From Oscillospiraceae bacterium (GTDB lineage: Bacteria > Bacillota > Clostridia > Oscillospirales > Ruminococcaceae), in contig SFFD01000007.1 in assembly GCA_004556975.1 (NCBI GenBank), positions 1-57,815 of the forward strand: 57,815 nt of DNA, read 5' to 3'. Every line of letters begins with the position of its first letter. Positions within the stretch are counted from its first letter, which is position 1. Of this stretch, positions 1-8,691 are shown piece by piece. The notes under the pieces are model-generated. The model saw only the letters and a list, made by a program, of their open reading frames with translations, did no database searches and was not told the DNA's origin. The position numbers and the translations under genes were made by a program.

Positions 1-470
1 TCCTTATATGTAAGTAAAACAGGTTCTCCGTCGGTAAAAACCTTGTGTTCTGCAGAATTCAGAACAAGCCCGCCGGCCTTAATCACGCTGCTTTGAGTAA
101 AGACTGCCCGGCAGCGGCGAAGCACGGCTTTTACGCATGAAACAAGCTCCATCACGCCAAAGGGCTTGACCAAATAGTAGTCCGCCCCAAGGTTAAGTCC
201 CTTTATTTTGTCGTATTCCGCGCCCTTTGCTGTGGCAAGTACCACGGGAATATTGCAAAAGCGGCGGTTTTCGCGTATTCTTTGCAAAAGCTCAAGGCCG
301 TCAATTCCGGGAAGCATAACGTCAAGAATAATAAGCTCCGGCTGTTCGGATTGCAGCGCTTCCCAAAAGGAAGCGCCGTCTTCAAAGCCCCTTGCGGAAA
401 AACCCGTGGACTGTAAAGCATAAACTTCAATATCGCGGATGCTTGCGTCATCTTCAACGCACCAAATCAT
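1..470 (-). CDS. Response regulator, OmpR/PhoB family (partial, C-terminus off the left edge)
   Basis: This is the receiver domain of a two-component regulator, most likely the phosphate-regulon PhoB/PhoP type because it closes a pst-phoU operon. The acidic pocket is E6-D7-D8, the phospho-acceptor is D50 in an ILDVMLPG context, and the conserved lysine is K102 in LVKPFG. The first strand of the winged-helix output domain is visible before the sequence runs off the window at base 1. The ATG at 470 follows a GGAGGG site and overlaps the end of phoU by 17 bases, so the two are probably translationally coupled. A sensor kinase would be expected next, outside the window. The family is certain; the PhoB role is inferred from the neighbours. 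Confidence 0.9.
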   Translation of the reverse strand, partial: MIWCVEDDASIRDIEVYALQSTGFSARGFEDGASFWEALQSEQPELIILDVMLPGIDGLELLQRIRENRRFCNIPVVLATAKGAEYDKIKGLNLGADYYLVKPFGVMELVSCVKAVLRRCRAVFTQSSVIKAGGLVLNSAEHKVFTDGEPVLLTYK

Positions 471-1116
471 TATGCTCCCTCCTGTGTTCACCGGTGATGG
501 AGAATATTACCCAATGTGCAATATTCACCGCGTGGTCACCTATGCGTTCAAAATATTTGGCAATCATCAGAAGGTCGAGGGCATGCTCGCCCTGTTCGGA
601 GGTTTTGGCAATTTCATCAATAAGACTGTGCTTGACGGCTATAAAATAGCCGTCAACGGCGTCGTCATCTGCCACGACCTTCTCTGCTAACATTATATCA
701 CGTTTAACAAAAGCATCAACACTTTCCGTAACCATTTTCATAGCAGCTTTTGCCATTCCTATTAAAATAGGGGTGGCTTCGCTGCGGCTTTCGCTTAAAA
801 ATGAAAGAATTTCGGCCACGTCTGCCGCCTGATCGCCGATTCGTTCCATATCGGTCACCATTTTAAGGGCTGCGGAAATTTGCCTTAGGTCTTTTGCCAC
901 AGGCTGCTGCTGCAAAAGAAGCTTTAAACAAAGCCCTTCAATATCCCGTTCCTTGCGGCGGATTTCCGCGTCAATAGGAGTGGCTTTTTTTACGGTGGAA
1001 GCGCTGCCCGCTTCAAGCGCGCGGGGGGTTATTGCAATTATATCCTCACAAAGGGCGCCCATTTCAATAAGTTCGGTATTCAAAAGAGCAAGCTGCTCAT
1101 CAAAATAATTTCTCAT
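454..1116 (-). CDS. phoU: Phosphate transport/signalling regulator PhoU
   Basis: A 220-residue PhoU protein with the usual two three-helix repeats. Each repeat carries acidic metal-binding stretches such as RIGDQAADVAE and RIGDHAVNIAH. PhoU links the Pst transporter to the PhoR/PhoB-type two-component system and represses the Pho response when phosphate is plentiful. Its ATG overlaps the stop codon of pstB (TAATG), and its own end overlaps the response-regulator start. Length and motif spacing are typical for the family. Confidence 0.96.
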   Translation of the reverse strand: MRNYFDEQLALLNTELIEMGALCEDIIAITPRALEAGSASTVKKATPIDAEIRRKERDIEGLCLKLLLQQQPVAKDLRQISAALKMVTDMERIGDQAADVAEILSFLSESRSEATPILIGMAKAAMKMVTESVDAFVKRDIMLAEKVVADDDAVDGYFIAVKHSLIDEIAKTSEQGEHALDLLMIAKYFERIGDHAVNIAHWVIFSITGEHRREHNDLVR

Positions 1117-1871
1117 TATCCAAACCTTCCTGTAATGTAATCTTCCGTTCTCTTATCCTTCGGAACGGAGAAAATTTCTTCCGTATTGCCGTATTCAACC
1201 AGTTCCCCAAGCAGGAAAAAGGCAGTTTTATCTGAAATTCGTGCCGCTTGCTGCATATTGTGGGTAACTATAACTATTGTGTATTTTTCTTTAAGCTGTA
1301 TGGCAAGGTCCTCAATTTTTGACGTTGATACAGGGTCCAGGGCGGAAGTCGGCTCATCCATAAGCAACACGTTCGGCTGCACCGCAAGCGCTCGCGCGAT
1401 GCAGAGGCGCTGCTGCTGTCCGCCGGAAAGACCGAGGGCGTTCTTATTAAGCCGGTCTTTAACTTCATCCCAAATGGCGGCGTCCCGCAAAGACTCTTCC
1501 ACAATTTCATCAAGCTTTGCTTTGTTCTTTATTCCGTGGGTGCGTGGGCCGTAAGCAACGTTGTCATATATGCTCATCGGGAAAGGATTGGGCTTTTGAA
1601 ATACCATTCCGATTTGCCTGCGGAGTTCATTTACATCGGTTTCGGGAGCAAAAATATCTTCACCGTTATAGGCTACGTTACCGGTTATTTTGACGCCGGG
1701 AATCAGATCATTCATACGATTAAGGGTTTTAAGAAAGGTGGATTTTCCGCATCCCGAAGGACCGATAAGCGCGGTTATGCTTTTTTCGGGAATATCCATA
1801 TTTATATCAAAAAGCGCCTGGTGTTCGCCGTACCAAAGGCAAAGGTCTTTTATTGAAATAATATTGCTCAT
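1116..1871 (-). CDS. pstB: Phosphate ABC transporter ATP-binding protein PstB
   Basis: The 251-residue ATPase of the high-affinity phosphate importer. It has Walker A GPSGCGKST, the Q-loop QKPNPFP that is characteristic of PstB, the signature LSGGQQQR, Walker B VLLMDEPTSALDP and the H-loop VTHNM. Its ATG lies in an ATGA overlap with the stop of pstA, behind an AGGAGG site. It works on the cytoplasmic face with PstA and PstC. Confidence 0.97.
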   Translation of the reverse strand: MSNIISIKDLCLWYGEHQALFDINMDIPEKSITALIGPSGCGKSTFLKTLNRMNDLIPGVKITGNVAYNGEDIFAPETDVNELRRQIGMVFQKPNPFPMSIYDNVAYGPRTHGIKNKAKLDEIVEESLRDAAIWDEVKDRLNKNALGLSGGQQQRLCIARALAVQPNVLLMDEPTSALDPVSTSKIEDLAIQLKEKYTIVIVTHNMQQAARISDKTAFFLLGELVEYGNTEEIFSVPKDKRTEDYITGRFG

Positions 1872-2731
1872 AATTCTTTTTTCCTCCTGAAATATCCTGT
1901 CACAAGCTCTGCCGCAAAGTTTATTAAAAGTGTAAGTACCATAAGTATTGCAGCAATAGCAAAGGCAGCGTCAAATTCGCCTTCCTCTTTGGCATAGAAA
2001 TAAAGCGCCACCGTAAGAGTTGAGCCGGAGCTGCAAAGGCCGTTTATAATTCCGTTTAAGGTATGCGCAAAACCTGCCGTAAAAAGAAGTGCGGCGGATT
2101 CACCCAAAATACGGCCCACGGCAAGAATACAGCCTGTTACAACTCCGTCAATACAGCCGGGCAAAACAACGGTGCGTATAACTCTCCATTTTCCCGCGCC
2201 AAGCCCGAAAGCGCCTTCGCGGTAACTCTGCGGAACGGTTTTAAGGCTTTCCTGAGTGGTGCGCATAACCGTGGGCAGGTTCATAATAACAAGGGTCAGC
2301 GCGCCCGCAAGCAGCGAGGTTTGCATTTTAAGAAATTCACAGAAAAAAAGCATACCCACAAGACCGTATATAATGGACGGTATTCCGGAAAGTGTTTCTG
2401 CGGCATATTCTATTATTCGGACAATTTTTTTGTTTTCTGCATATTCCGTAAGATAGACAGCGGCTCCGGCGCCGAGGGGAACAACAATGATTATTGTGGC
2501 AAGAACGATATATACTGTATTAAGAATATCGGGCAAAATTCCTATGTTATGGGGAATCACCGTGGGCGCGGTGGAAATAAAATTCCACGATATGCCAGGA
2601 ATTCCTTTTATAAAAACATATGCAATAAGAAAAATTACCAGCCCGAAGGTAAGGCCGGCGCAAATGCGCATAAGCCATTTCATTGTGCCGATATATATTT
2701 TTCTGCGGGAGGAAAGTCCGTGTTTTTTCAT
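1868..2731 (-). CDS. pstA: Phosphate ABC transporter permease PstA
   Basis: An inner-membrane permease of 287 residues with six predicted hydrophobic segments. The binding-protein-dependent transport (EAA) loop contains EGAFGLGAGKWRVI. I take the ATG at 2731 as the start because AAAAGGGGGA lies eight bases upstream; a longer in-frame reading from 2752 lacks such a site. It starts four bases after the pstC stop. Together with PstC it forms the phosphate channel. Confidence 0.95.
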   Translation of the reverse strand: MKKHGLSSRRKIYIGTMKWLMRICAGLTFGLVIFLIAYVFIKGIPGISWNFISTAPTVIPHNIGILPDILNTVYIVLATIIIVVPLGAGAAVYLTEYAENKKIVRIIEYAAETLSGIPSIIYGLVGMLFFCEFLKMQTSLLAGALTLVIMNLPTVMRTTQESLKTVPQSYREGAFGLGAGKWRVIRTVVLPGCIDGVVTGCILAVGRILGESAALLFTAGFAHTLNGIINGLCSSGSTLTVALYFYAKEEGEFDAAFAIAAILMVLTLLINFAAELVTGYFRRKKEL

Positions 2732-2735
2732 AAAA

Positions 2736-3602
2736 TCAATCCCCCTTTTCACGTTTTAAAAAGAAATTAAGAACCGCGTTTATCAGCATGATAAAAACAA
2801 AAAGCACAAGGGCAATGGAAAAAAGAGCCTGGCGCTGTAAACCCGAAGCATAGCTCATTTCGCTTGAAACCGCGGTGGTAAGAAAACGCACGCTTTCAAA
2901 AAAAGAGGGCATGCGCGTTGCATTGCCGGAAACCATGGCAACAGCCATAGCTTCGCCGATGGCGCGGCCGACGCCAAGCACCACAGCGGCGGCAATGCCG
3001 CTTTTTGCCGCCGGAACCGAAACACGAAAATATGTTTCAATCGGGGTTGCTCCAAGTGCAAGCGAAGCGTCCTCATACTCTTTCGGCACCGCCTCAAGAG
3101 AGGTTACTGCCACCTTGATTATTGACGGCAGAATCATAATTGCAAGAACGATTATTGCGGCAAGAAGGCTGGCGCCGTCAGGTACTCCGAAAAGCTTTCT
3201 TATTCCCGGAACAAGAATCAGCATGCCCACAAGGCCGTATACGACAGAGGGGATGCCGGCAAGCAGGCTTACGGCAGACTGCATGGCTGATTTAAGCTTC
3301 GGCGGGGCAATTTTTGCTATATAGACAGCCGTCATAAAGCCGATGGGTACTCCGATGACTATTGCGCCGGCGGTGCCGTAAACGCTGGTCAGGATAAACG
3401 GCAGTATGCCGAATTTCGGCTCCGCTGCGGTAGAGGCCCACTCCTTTCCGAAAAGGAAGGGGATAAGCCCTATCTTTTTTATGGCGGGTATTCCCGATAT
3501 AACAAGATAAACGGTAATTAAAAGAACAAAGCCGACCGTTATAAGACCCAGAATAAGAAAAACGCCGTGAACAAAGCCCTCCAACAATTTTTTGCTTTTC
3601 AT
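2736..3602 (-). CDS. pstC: Phosphate ABC transporter permease PstC
   Basis: A six-TM permease of 288 residues and the partner of PstA. The EAA-type loop (DASLALGATPIETYF) follows the conserved SIIKVAVTSLEAVPKEY segment. The ATG at 3602 is preceded by GGAGG at ideal spacing. An in-frame extension to 3647 would run through the intercistronic hairpin and is unlikely. It lies between pstS, from which a 60-base gap with a perfect stem-loop separates it, and pstA. Confidence 0.95.
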   Translation of the reverse strand: MKSKKLLEGFVHGVFLILGLITVGFVLLITVYLVISGIPAIKKIGLIPFLFGKEWASTAAEPKFGILPFILTSVYGTAGAIVIGVPIGFMTAVYIAKIAPPKLKSAMQSAVSLLAGIPSVVYGLVGMLILVPGIRKLFGVPDGASLLAAIIVLAIMILPSIIKVAVTSLEAVPKEYEDASLALGATPIETYFRVSVPAAKSGIAAAVVLGVGRAIGEAMAVAMVSGNATRMPSFFESVRFLTTAVSSEMSYASGLQRQALFSIALVLFVFIMLINAVLNFFLKREKGD

Positions 3603-3621
3603 AAAAAAATCCTCCAGATAA

Positions 3622-3652
3622 CAAAAATGCGGCCGGAATGGCCGCATTTTTG
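3622..3652 (-). terminator. Intercistronic stem-loop between pstS and pstC (partial terminator or stabiliser)
   Basis: A perfect 13-bp inverted repeat (3622-3634 with 3640-3652) around a five-base loop. In the direction of the operon its 3' arm ends in ATTTTTG. It lies between the pstS stop and the pstC ribosome binding site. Such hairpins commonly let the solute-binding protein be made in excess over the permease by partial termination or by protecting the pstS mRNA end. Confidence 0.7.
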
Positions 3653-3663
3653 TTGCTCATTTT

Positions 3664-4470
3664 TTAATTTGCTGCAACTGCGCCGGCCGCAGAAATGATT
3701 TCAGCAGCGTCATGAGAAGTGATATAATCAAAAAACTTCTGTGCCGTTTCGGAAAGAGCGGTTCCCTCTTTTGTAACAAGTACAAACGGGCGCTGAATAA
3801 GATAGCTGCCGTCTTTCACCGTTTCTTCGGAGGGGGCAACGCCGTTTACGGTAAGGGCTTTTACGCTGTCCTTAAGAGAGGCAAGAGAAGCATAGCCGAT
3901 AGCGTTTGGATTTTGAGAAACGGTAGTGATAACATCACCGGTAGAGGTAAGCTCCTGGCGGTATTTGCAGGAATCCTTTGTATCCGTAATGGATTCAAAG
4001 CCGTCGCGGGTGCCGCTTCCTGCTTCACGGCCGATAAGTACGATTTCGCCGTCGTTTCCGCCAACATCTTTCCAGCTTTTGATTTCACCTTTATAAATGG
4101 AAGCAATCTGCTCCACGGTAAGGTCAGCGACGGGGTTTTCGGGGTTTACAATTACGGCGATGCCGTCAAGGGCAAGAACGGTTTCTTTAAGACCCTGTGC
4201 TTTTTCGTCATCCTTCAGCGCGCGGCTGGAAAGACCGATGTCGCAGCGGCCTTCTGCCACTGCGGTAATTCCGGAACCGGAACCGGTGGGGTTATAGGTG
4301 AAATTTACATCAGGGTTGTCTTTTGTAAATGTTTCACCAAGGGCACGGATTACCTTTTCCATAGAAGTGGAACCGTCAGTAGAAACGCTTTTGCCGGCGG
4401 TGTTGCTGCATCCGGCAAAAACAAGCGCCATGCAGCAAAGCGCAAGCAAAACAGCTGCAATTTTTTTCAT
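3664..4470 (-). CDS. pstS: Phosphate-binding lipoprotein PstS
   Basis: A 268-residue periplasmic-type solute-binding protein anchored as a lipoprotein. The signal peptide ends in a lipobox (VFAGC, cysteine near residue 20). Phosphate-binding signatures are visible: DGSTSM near the N-terminus, GSGSG in the TGSGSGITAV segment, SSRALK, and REAGSGTRD. It delivers phosphate to PstCA. It is the first gene of the operon, behind a promoter with Pho-box repeats and an AAAGGA ribosome binding site. Confidence 0.96.
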   Translation of the reverse strand: MKKIAAVLLALCCMALVFAGCSNTAGKSVSTDGSTSMEKVIRALGETFTKDNPDVNFTYNPTGSGSGITAVAEGRCDIGLSSRALKDDEKAQGLKETVLALDGIAVIVNPENPVADLTVEQIASIYKGEIKSWKDVGGNDGEIVLIGREAGSGTRDGFESITDTKDSCKYRQELTSTGDVITTVSQNPNAIGYASLASLKDSVKALTVNGVAPSEETVKDGSYLIQRPFVLVTKEGTALSETAQKFFDYITSHDAAEIISAAGAVAAN

Positions 4471-4520
4471 GATTAGATTTCCTTTCAGATTTTAATTTTG
4501 TTTTCCTTTTTGCAATTACA

Positions 4521-4575
4521 ATGATACATGCGCAGTGTAAAAACCGAAAGAAGACTAATGTAAAATCCGTGTAAA
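4521..4575 (-). promoter_or_regulatory. pstS promoter with PhoB/PhoP-box repeats
   Basis: Read on the minus strand there are three TTTACA hexamers, at 4570-4575, 4559-4564 and 4536-4541. Their phases are 11 and 23 bases, that is, tandem helical-repeat spacing typical of PhoP/PhoB binding sites. A TATCAT -10 element lies at 4521-4526 with no good -35 hexamer, as expected of an activator-dependent promoter. The site sits directly before pstS. Confidence 0.7.
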
Positions 4576-4593
4576 ATCGCATTTTTGCAGAAA

Positions 4594-4626
4594 AAAAGCG
4601 CCCTTCCGAATGGGAAGGGCGCTTTT
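4594..4626 (-). terminator. Rho-independent terminator of the zinc-ribbon gene 4636-5043
   Basis: A perfect 14-bp stem (4594-4607 with 4613-4626) with a five-base loop, followed on the minus strand by a run of T. It ends the upstream leftward gene and insulates the pstS promoter. Confidence 0.9.
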
Positions 4627-4635
4627 CAGTGTAAA

Positions 4636-5043
4636 TCAAAACGATTCAAATGGTTCAATCAGGTCAAAAAGTCCGATAAACAGAAGGATGCATAAGATAC
4701 CATATAATATAAAGAGCGAACCGAAGATAATTCCGAGAATTGCAAAAACATTGCCTTTTTCTCCGGTAACTTTGATTTGCTTTGCGGCGTAAATGGACAT
4801 AACTAGTGCGGAAATGCCGGTTATAAGGGTAAAAAAACCGGGCAGAAAAAACGAAACGGCTGCTACTGCAAAGCCGACTATCGCCCAAATGTTATACTTT
4901 TGCACTTCCTGCTTTGCCTGATTGGCGTAATAGTCGAAAGAGGAATTTTCTCCGGAGGGATGCGCCATGTTTACCTGCGCGCCGCACTTTGGGCAGAAAG
5001 CCGAATCATCCGGAATTTCCTTTCCGCATTTTTTACAAAACAT
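4636..5043 (-). CDS. Zinc-ribbon membrane protein (DUF4190-like)
   Basis: A 135-residue protein of unknown function. The N-terminus is a zinc ribbon with two CxxC knuckles (CKKCG at 3-7 and CPKCG at 17-21). A polar linker follows, then two hydrophobic regions of about 40-45 residues that look like three or four membrane spans separated by a short KQIKVTGEKGN loop. This is the arrangement of DUF4190-type zinc-ribbon membrane proteins common in clostridia. It is a single gene with its own terminator and is divergent from the HTH gene at 5176. Confidence 0.75.
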   Translation of the reverse strand: MFCKKCGKEIPDDSAFCPKCGAQVNMAHPSGENSSFDYYANQAKQEVQKYNIWAIVGFAVAAVSFFLPGFFTLITGISALVMSIYAAKQIKVTGEKGNVFAILGIIFGSLFILYGILCILLFIGLFDLIEPFESF

Positions 5044-5175
5044 AAATACATCCCCTTTTGATATTTTTTTTCTTAATTATATGATGTGCTACTTCATATG
5101 TCAATAGAATTATTGAATCATTTAATGAATTAACAGCACATACTAAAATTGATGTATTAAAGGAGGTGTACGGCA

Positions 5176-5517
5176 TTGAGCACTGACCCTAAAATCAACC
5201 GGGAACTGGGAGAAAAAATAAGGACTGTACGAAAGGTTCGCGGCTATACACGCGAGGCGCTGGCGGAGCGCATTGACGTAAGCTCGCGCTTTCTTGCGGA
5301 AATAGAGGCAGGCAAGGTCGGCGCGTCCTTAATAACAGTAAAGAGAATTTGCCTTGCGCTCGGAGTTTCCGCGGATTATCTCTTGGGTCTGGCGGGCGAA
5401 CCTGACGAGGATTCACCCCTCGTAGAAGCGGTTGAACGAATAAGGCAGCTTAACCCAAAGTACAGCACTAATATAAATGAAATAATAAAAGCTTTTTGCG
5501 AAGCTGTAAAAGAATAA
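5176..5517 (+). CDS. HTH XRE-family transcriptional regulator
   Basis: A 113-residue protein with an N-terminal Cro/C1-type helix-turn-helix at about residues 12-68 (EKIRTVRKVRGYTREALAE, then a recognition helix around SSRFLAEIEAG). An acidic-to-basic tail of about 40 residues follows. The start is TTG at 5176, preceded by AGGAGGTG at seven bases. It is monocistronic and ends in a hairpin at 5520. The target is unknown. Confidence 0.82.
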   Translation: MSTDPKINRELGEKIRTVRKVRGYTREALAERIDVSSRFLAEIEAGKVGASLITVKRICLALGVSADYLLGLAGEPDEDSPLVEAVERIRQLNPKYSTNINEIIKAFCEAVKE

Positions 5518-5519
5518 AA

Positions 5520-5554
5520 CCAAAAGCACCTGCCAAAACGGCAGGTGCTTTTGG
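5520..5554 (+). terminator. Hairpin terminator after the HTH gene
   Basis: A perfect 15-bp inverted repeat (5520-5534 with 5540-5554), loop AAAAC. The stem carries its own T tract (GCTTTTGG), but the sequence after it is not T-rich, so it may terminate weakly. It lies between two convergent genes and could serve both. Confidence 0.65.
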
Positions 5555-5597
5555 GCGTCTATCATCAAAAAAGAGGGTAATGAAAAAGCGTCAGTAA

Positions 5598-6158
5598 TTA
5601 AAGTTGCGCGCCGCAAAGCGGGCAAAAGCGGGCTTCCGGCTCAACCTTTGCGCCGCAAAGGGGGCAGAATTTATAGTCGTTTTCTGCCTTTAAAGCGGCA
5701 TTGCAGCAGGAAGGCTGCTCCGCAGAAGCGGGCTTTTCGCCATTTTCAGCTTCGCTGCAGCCGCAAGCCGCCTCTTTGCCGAAATTGCACGCACATTCTG
5801 TTTTTTTCTGCTCCGGAGCGGGCTGCTCGCCGCAGGAGCATGCGGGCGCGTCCTTTGGAACATTTATCGCTTCAATTTCCTTACGGAAATTTGCAATGTT
5901 GTTGCGGCAGACTTTGACCCCTTCGTACATATTCATAACGTCGCTGTCAAAAATTTCGCCTGAATCCAGTTTTCCAAGAAAGTATTCGCCTATTTTAAGC
6001 GTTATTGCGGAAATGCTGCGTTCTTCTCCGTTTATTTTGGAATTCAGCTTTCCGGTTTCAATGGCGTTTTCGGTCTTTTCGGTCGCGGCTTTTGCAAAGT
6101 TTGCGGTTTTTTCGGTCGCGGCTTTTGCAAAATCATTTATTTTATCAAAAAGTGCCAT
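5598..6158 (-). CDS. Zinc-ribbon protein with N-terminal tandem repeat
   Basis: A 186-residue protein of unknown function. Residues 10-31 hold two near-identical copies of FAKAATEKT(A/E)N, predicted to form an amphipathic helix. A conserved-looking middle segment (about 40-105) follows, then a Cys-rich, Glu/Ala-rich linker with several CxC pairs. The C-terminus is a double zinc ribbon (CPLCGAKV and CPLCGAQL). No signal peptide or membrane span is seen, so it is probably cytoplasmic. It is monocistronic. The Cys-rich linker may bind extra metal; that is inference. Confidence 0.7.
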   Translation of the reverse strand: MALFDKINDFAKAATEKTANFAKAATEKTENAIETGKLNSKINGEERSISAITLKIGEYFLGKLDSGEIFDSDVMNMYEGVKVCRNNIANFRKEIEAINVPKDAPACSCGEQPAPEQKKTECACNFGKEAACGCSEAENGEKPASAEQPSCCNAALKAENDYKFCPLCGAKVEPEARFCPLCGAQL

Positions 6159-6339
6159 AAAGGTCTTCCTTTCAAAAATTTTTTAACATTATATATTTTA
6201 TCATTAACAGGCAAATAAATTATCAAATTTTGATTTAATAAGTGTGAATTTTTTGAAAACCCTTGCCCCGCACCATATCGCACCCGGATTCATACTTTGA
6301 TATTAAGCCATATTTTATAATGGAAAGAGGAGATTATTT

Positions 6340-6576
6340 ATGCGGCAATTTCCGCTTTGCGATATGAAAACCGGTACATATGCCAGGGTTGTTCGCCTTG
6401 ATACCAAAGGCGACCTTCGCCGCCGGTTTATGGACATCGGTCTTGTAGAGGGCACTCCCGTGGAGTGCCTTCGCAAAAGCCCGGCAGGGGATCCAAAGGC
6501 ATATCTGATACGCGGAGCTGTTATAGCTATAAGAAAAGAGGACGCAGCCACTGTTATGGTGGAGGCGGATTTATGA
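6340..6576 (+). CDS. feoA: Ferrous iron transport protein FeoA
   Basis: A 78-residue SH3-like FeoA protein. The typical motifs RRRFMDIGLVEGTPVE and the closing AIRKEDAATVMVE are present. It assists FeoB in Fe(II) uptake. The ATG at 6340 lies behind GAGGAG. The last codons overlap the feoB start (ATGA). A TATAAT element at 6316-6321 may belong to its promoter, but I found no good -35 and no clear Fur box. Confidence 0.93.
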   Translation: MRQFPLCDMKTGTYARVVRLDTKGDLRRRFMDIGLVEGTPVECLRKSPAGDPKAYLIRGAVIAIRKEDAATVMVEADL

Positions 6577-8627
6577 CGCCGGTCATTGCCCTCGCGGGCA
6601 ATCCCAATGTAGGTAAAAGCACAGTGTTCAACGCCCTTACCGGGCTTCACCAGCATACCGGAAACTGGAGCGGGAAAACAGTGGGCACGGCGGAAGGGCG
6701 TTTCAGACGCGGTAAAAAAGAGATTCGTCTCGTGGATCTTCCAGGGGCGTATTCGCTTACCGCAGATTCCGCAGAAGAGGAGGTTGCAAGAGATTTTCTT
6801 TGCTTTGAGCATCCGGACGCTGCCGTTGTCATATGCGATGCGTGCTGTCTTGAACGCAATCTGATTTTTGCAATACAGGTGGCGCAGATAATTCCGAAAA
6901 CAATGCTTTGCGTAAATATGATGGATGAAGCGAGACACCGCGGAATAAAAATTGACCTTGACGCGCTTTCTAAAGAAACCGGAATTCCGGCGGTGGGCGT
7001 TTCCGCCGCCCGTTACGAAGGGCTTGACGAACTTGAAGAAAACATGATAAAGCTTGTAGAGGGAAGGCTGCATACGGTTTTCATTCCGGTGCGGTACCCA
7101 AAGGCAATAGAAAATGCAACCGAAAGCCTTGCGCCTGTATTGGCAAGAAAATACGGAATAAAAGCAGTGTTTCCGGTGATTAAGCTTATTGAAAGTGAGC
7201 ACGGCTTTGTTTCTGCCTTTGAAAGACGCTTCGGAGAAATTGCTTCCGACCCAGAACTGACCGGAGCAATCGGAAAAGCGGCCAGAATTATGCGCGACGG
7301 GGGAATAACAAAAAAGAATGTTTCAGACAGGGTCGCCGCTTGCGCTGTGCTGCGTGCAGAGGAGATATGCCTTTCGGCGGTGGACGCCAGCGAGCAAAAG
7401 GCGGTTCGCCGTGACGGAAAGATTGATTCCGTGCTCACAGGCGGAATATGGGGAATACCGGTAATGCTGCTTTTGTTTGCAGGCATATTTTGGATAACAG
7501 TTTCCGGAGCAAACTATCCGTCACAGTGGATTGCCTCTGGATTTGCAATAGCGGAAGAATGGCTTTGCAAGGGACTTTCTGCAATAAATGCTCCGCCGGT
7601 TCTTGCTGATATAATAGTAAACGGAGTTTGGCGGGTATTAAGCTGGGTGGTTTCGGTAATGCTTCCGCCGATGGCTATTTTTTTCCCGCTTTTTACCTTG
7701 CTTGAGGATTTGGGATATCTTCCGCGGGTGGCATTTAACCTTGACAGAAGTTTTAAAGCCGCGGGAGCATGCGGAAAACAGGCTCTTACAATGTGCATGG
7801 GGCTTGGCTGCGGAGCCGTGGGAGTAACCGGCGCCAGAATTATAGATTCGCCGAGGGAACGGCTTATAGCCATAATTACAAACTGCTTTGTGCCGTGCAA
7901 CGGCCGGTTTCCGGCAATAATAGCCATTGTTTCAATGTTCCTTACTTCGGGCAGCAGATTTTCATCATTGATAAGCGCCCTTATTATGACAGGAGCCATT
8001 TCTCTTTCGGTGCTCATGACTCTTGTCGTTTCACGAATACTTTCAAAAACCGTGCTCAAGGGAGTGCCCGCGGGCTTTACTCTGGAGCTTCCGCCTTACA
8101 GAATACCGCGGATAGGAAAAGTTATCCTGCGCTCCGTGCTCGACAGAACTCTTGTGGTTTTGGGAAGAGCGGTGGTCGTTGCTCTTCCCGCGGGAATCAT
8201 TATATGGGCGTGCTCAAATATAAATATCGGGCAAGAAACGGTGCTTAAAACGGTTGCAACTGCCATTGACCCGTTCGCAAGACTTTTCGGCATGGACGGA
8301 AATGTGCTTTTCGGGTTTATTCTTGCGCTTCCAGCAAATGAAATTGCCCTTCCCATAATGGCAATGGGCTATTCGGGCGGCGCTCTTGCAGAAATAAGTT
8401 CGCTTGAAACAACTGCGGCGCTTTTTTATGCAAATGGTTTCGGAACGGTTAACGCAATCTGCACTCTTGTATTTATTCTTTTCCACTGGCCATGTGCGAC
8501 AACAATACTTACCATATGGAAAGAAACAAAAAGTATAAAATGGACTGTGCTTTCCGTTATAGTTCCGCTTTTAACGGGGCTTTCGCTTTGCTTTTTTATA
8601 AATATAGCGTCAAAACTGTTTATATAG
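6573..8627 (+). CDS. feoB: Ferrous iron transporter FeoB
   Basis: A 684-residue polytopic GTPase-permease. The G domain is at the N-terminus: G1 GNPNVGKST, G3 DLPGAYSL, G4 NMMD and G5 SAA. A helical spacer follows, then Gate-type membrane segments. The C-terminal core contains CMGLGCGAVGVTGARI and FVPCNGRFP, the conserved Cys-bearing motifs of FeoB. The ATG at 6573 overlaps the feoA stop and has GGAGG upstream; a longer in-frame reading into feoA is not real. It imports Fe(II). Length matches short clostridial FeoB proteins. Confidence 0.95.
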   Translation: MTPVIALAGNPNVGKSTVFNALTGLHQHTGNWSGKTVGTAEGRFRRGKKEIRLVDLPGAYSLTADSAEEEVARDFLCFEHPDAAVVICDACCLERNLIFAIQVAQIIPKTMLCVNMMDEARHRGIKIDLDALSKETGIPAVGVSAARYEGLDELEENMIKLVEGRLHTVFIPVRYPKAIENATESLAPVLARKYGIKAVFPVIKLIESEHGFVSAFERRFGEIASDPELTGAIGKAARIMRDGGITKKNVSDRVAACAVLRAEEICLSAVDASEQKAVRRDGKIDSVLTGGIWGIPVMLLLFAGIFWITVSGANYPSQWIASGFAIAEEWLCKGLSAINAPPVLADIIVNGVWRVLSWVVSVMLPPMAIFFPLFTLLEDLGYLPRVAFNLDRSFKAAGACGKQALTMCMGLGCGAVGVTGARIIDSPRERLIAIITNCFVPCNGRFPAIIAIVSMFLTSGSRFSSLISALIMTGAISLSVLMTLVVSRILSKTVLKGVPAGFTLELPPYRIPRIGKVILRSVLDRTLVVLGRAVVVALPAGIIIWACSNINIGQETVLKTVATAIDPFARLFGMDGNVLFGFILALPANEIALPIMAMGYSGGALAEISSLETTAALFYANGFGTVNAICTLVFILFHWPCATTILTIWKETKSIKWTVLSVIVPLLTGLSLCFFINIASKLFI

Positions 8628-8639
8628 TCGCAAAAAGCC

Positions 8640-8667
8640 TTGATATTTTCAGCAAAGATGATATAAT
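8640..8667 (+). promoter_or_regulatory. Promoter for the PH-domain/macrodomain pair
   Basis: TTGATA at 8640-8645, a 16-base spacer, and a perfect TATAAT at 8662-8667. The predicted transcript start near 8674 lies before the AAAGGGTGAG site of the next gene. Confidence 0.6.
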
Positions 8668-8691
8668 ATAACGGAAAGGGTGAGTCTTTAT

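Noticed and set aside
6315..7202. A 295-codon leftward open frame across feoA/feoB
   Set aside because: Antisense to clear FeoA and FeoB coding sequence with all motifs intact; low-complexity composition.
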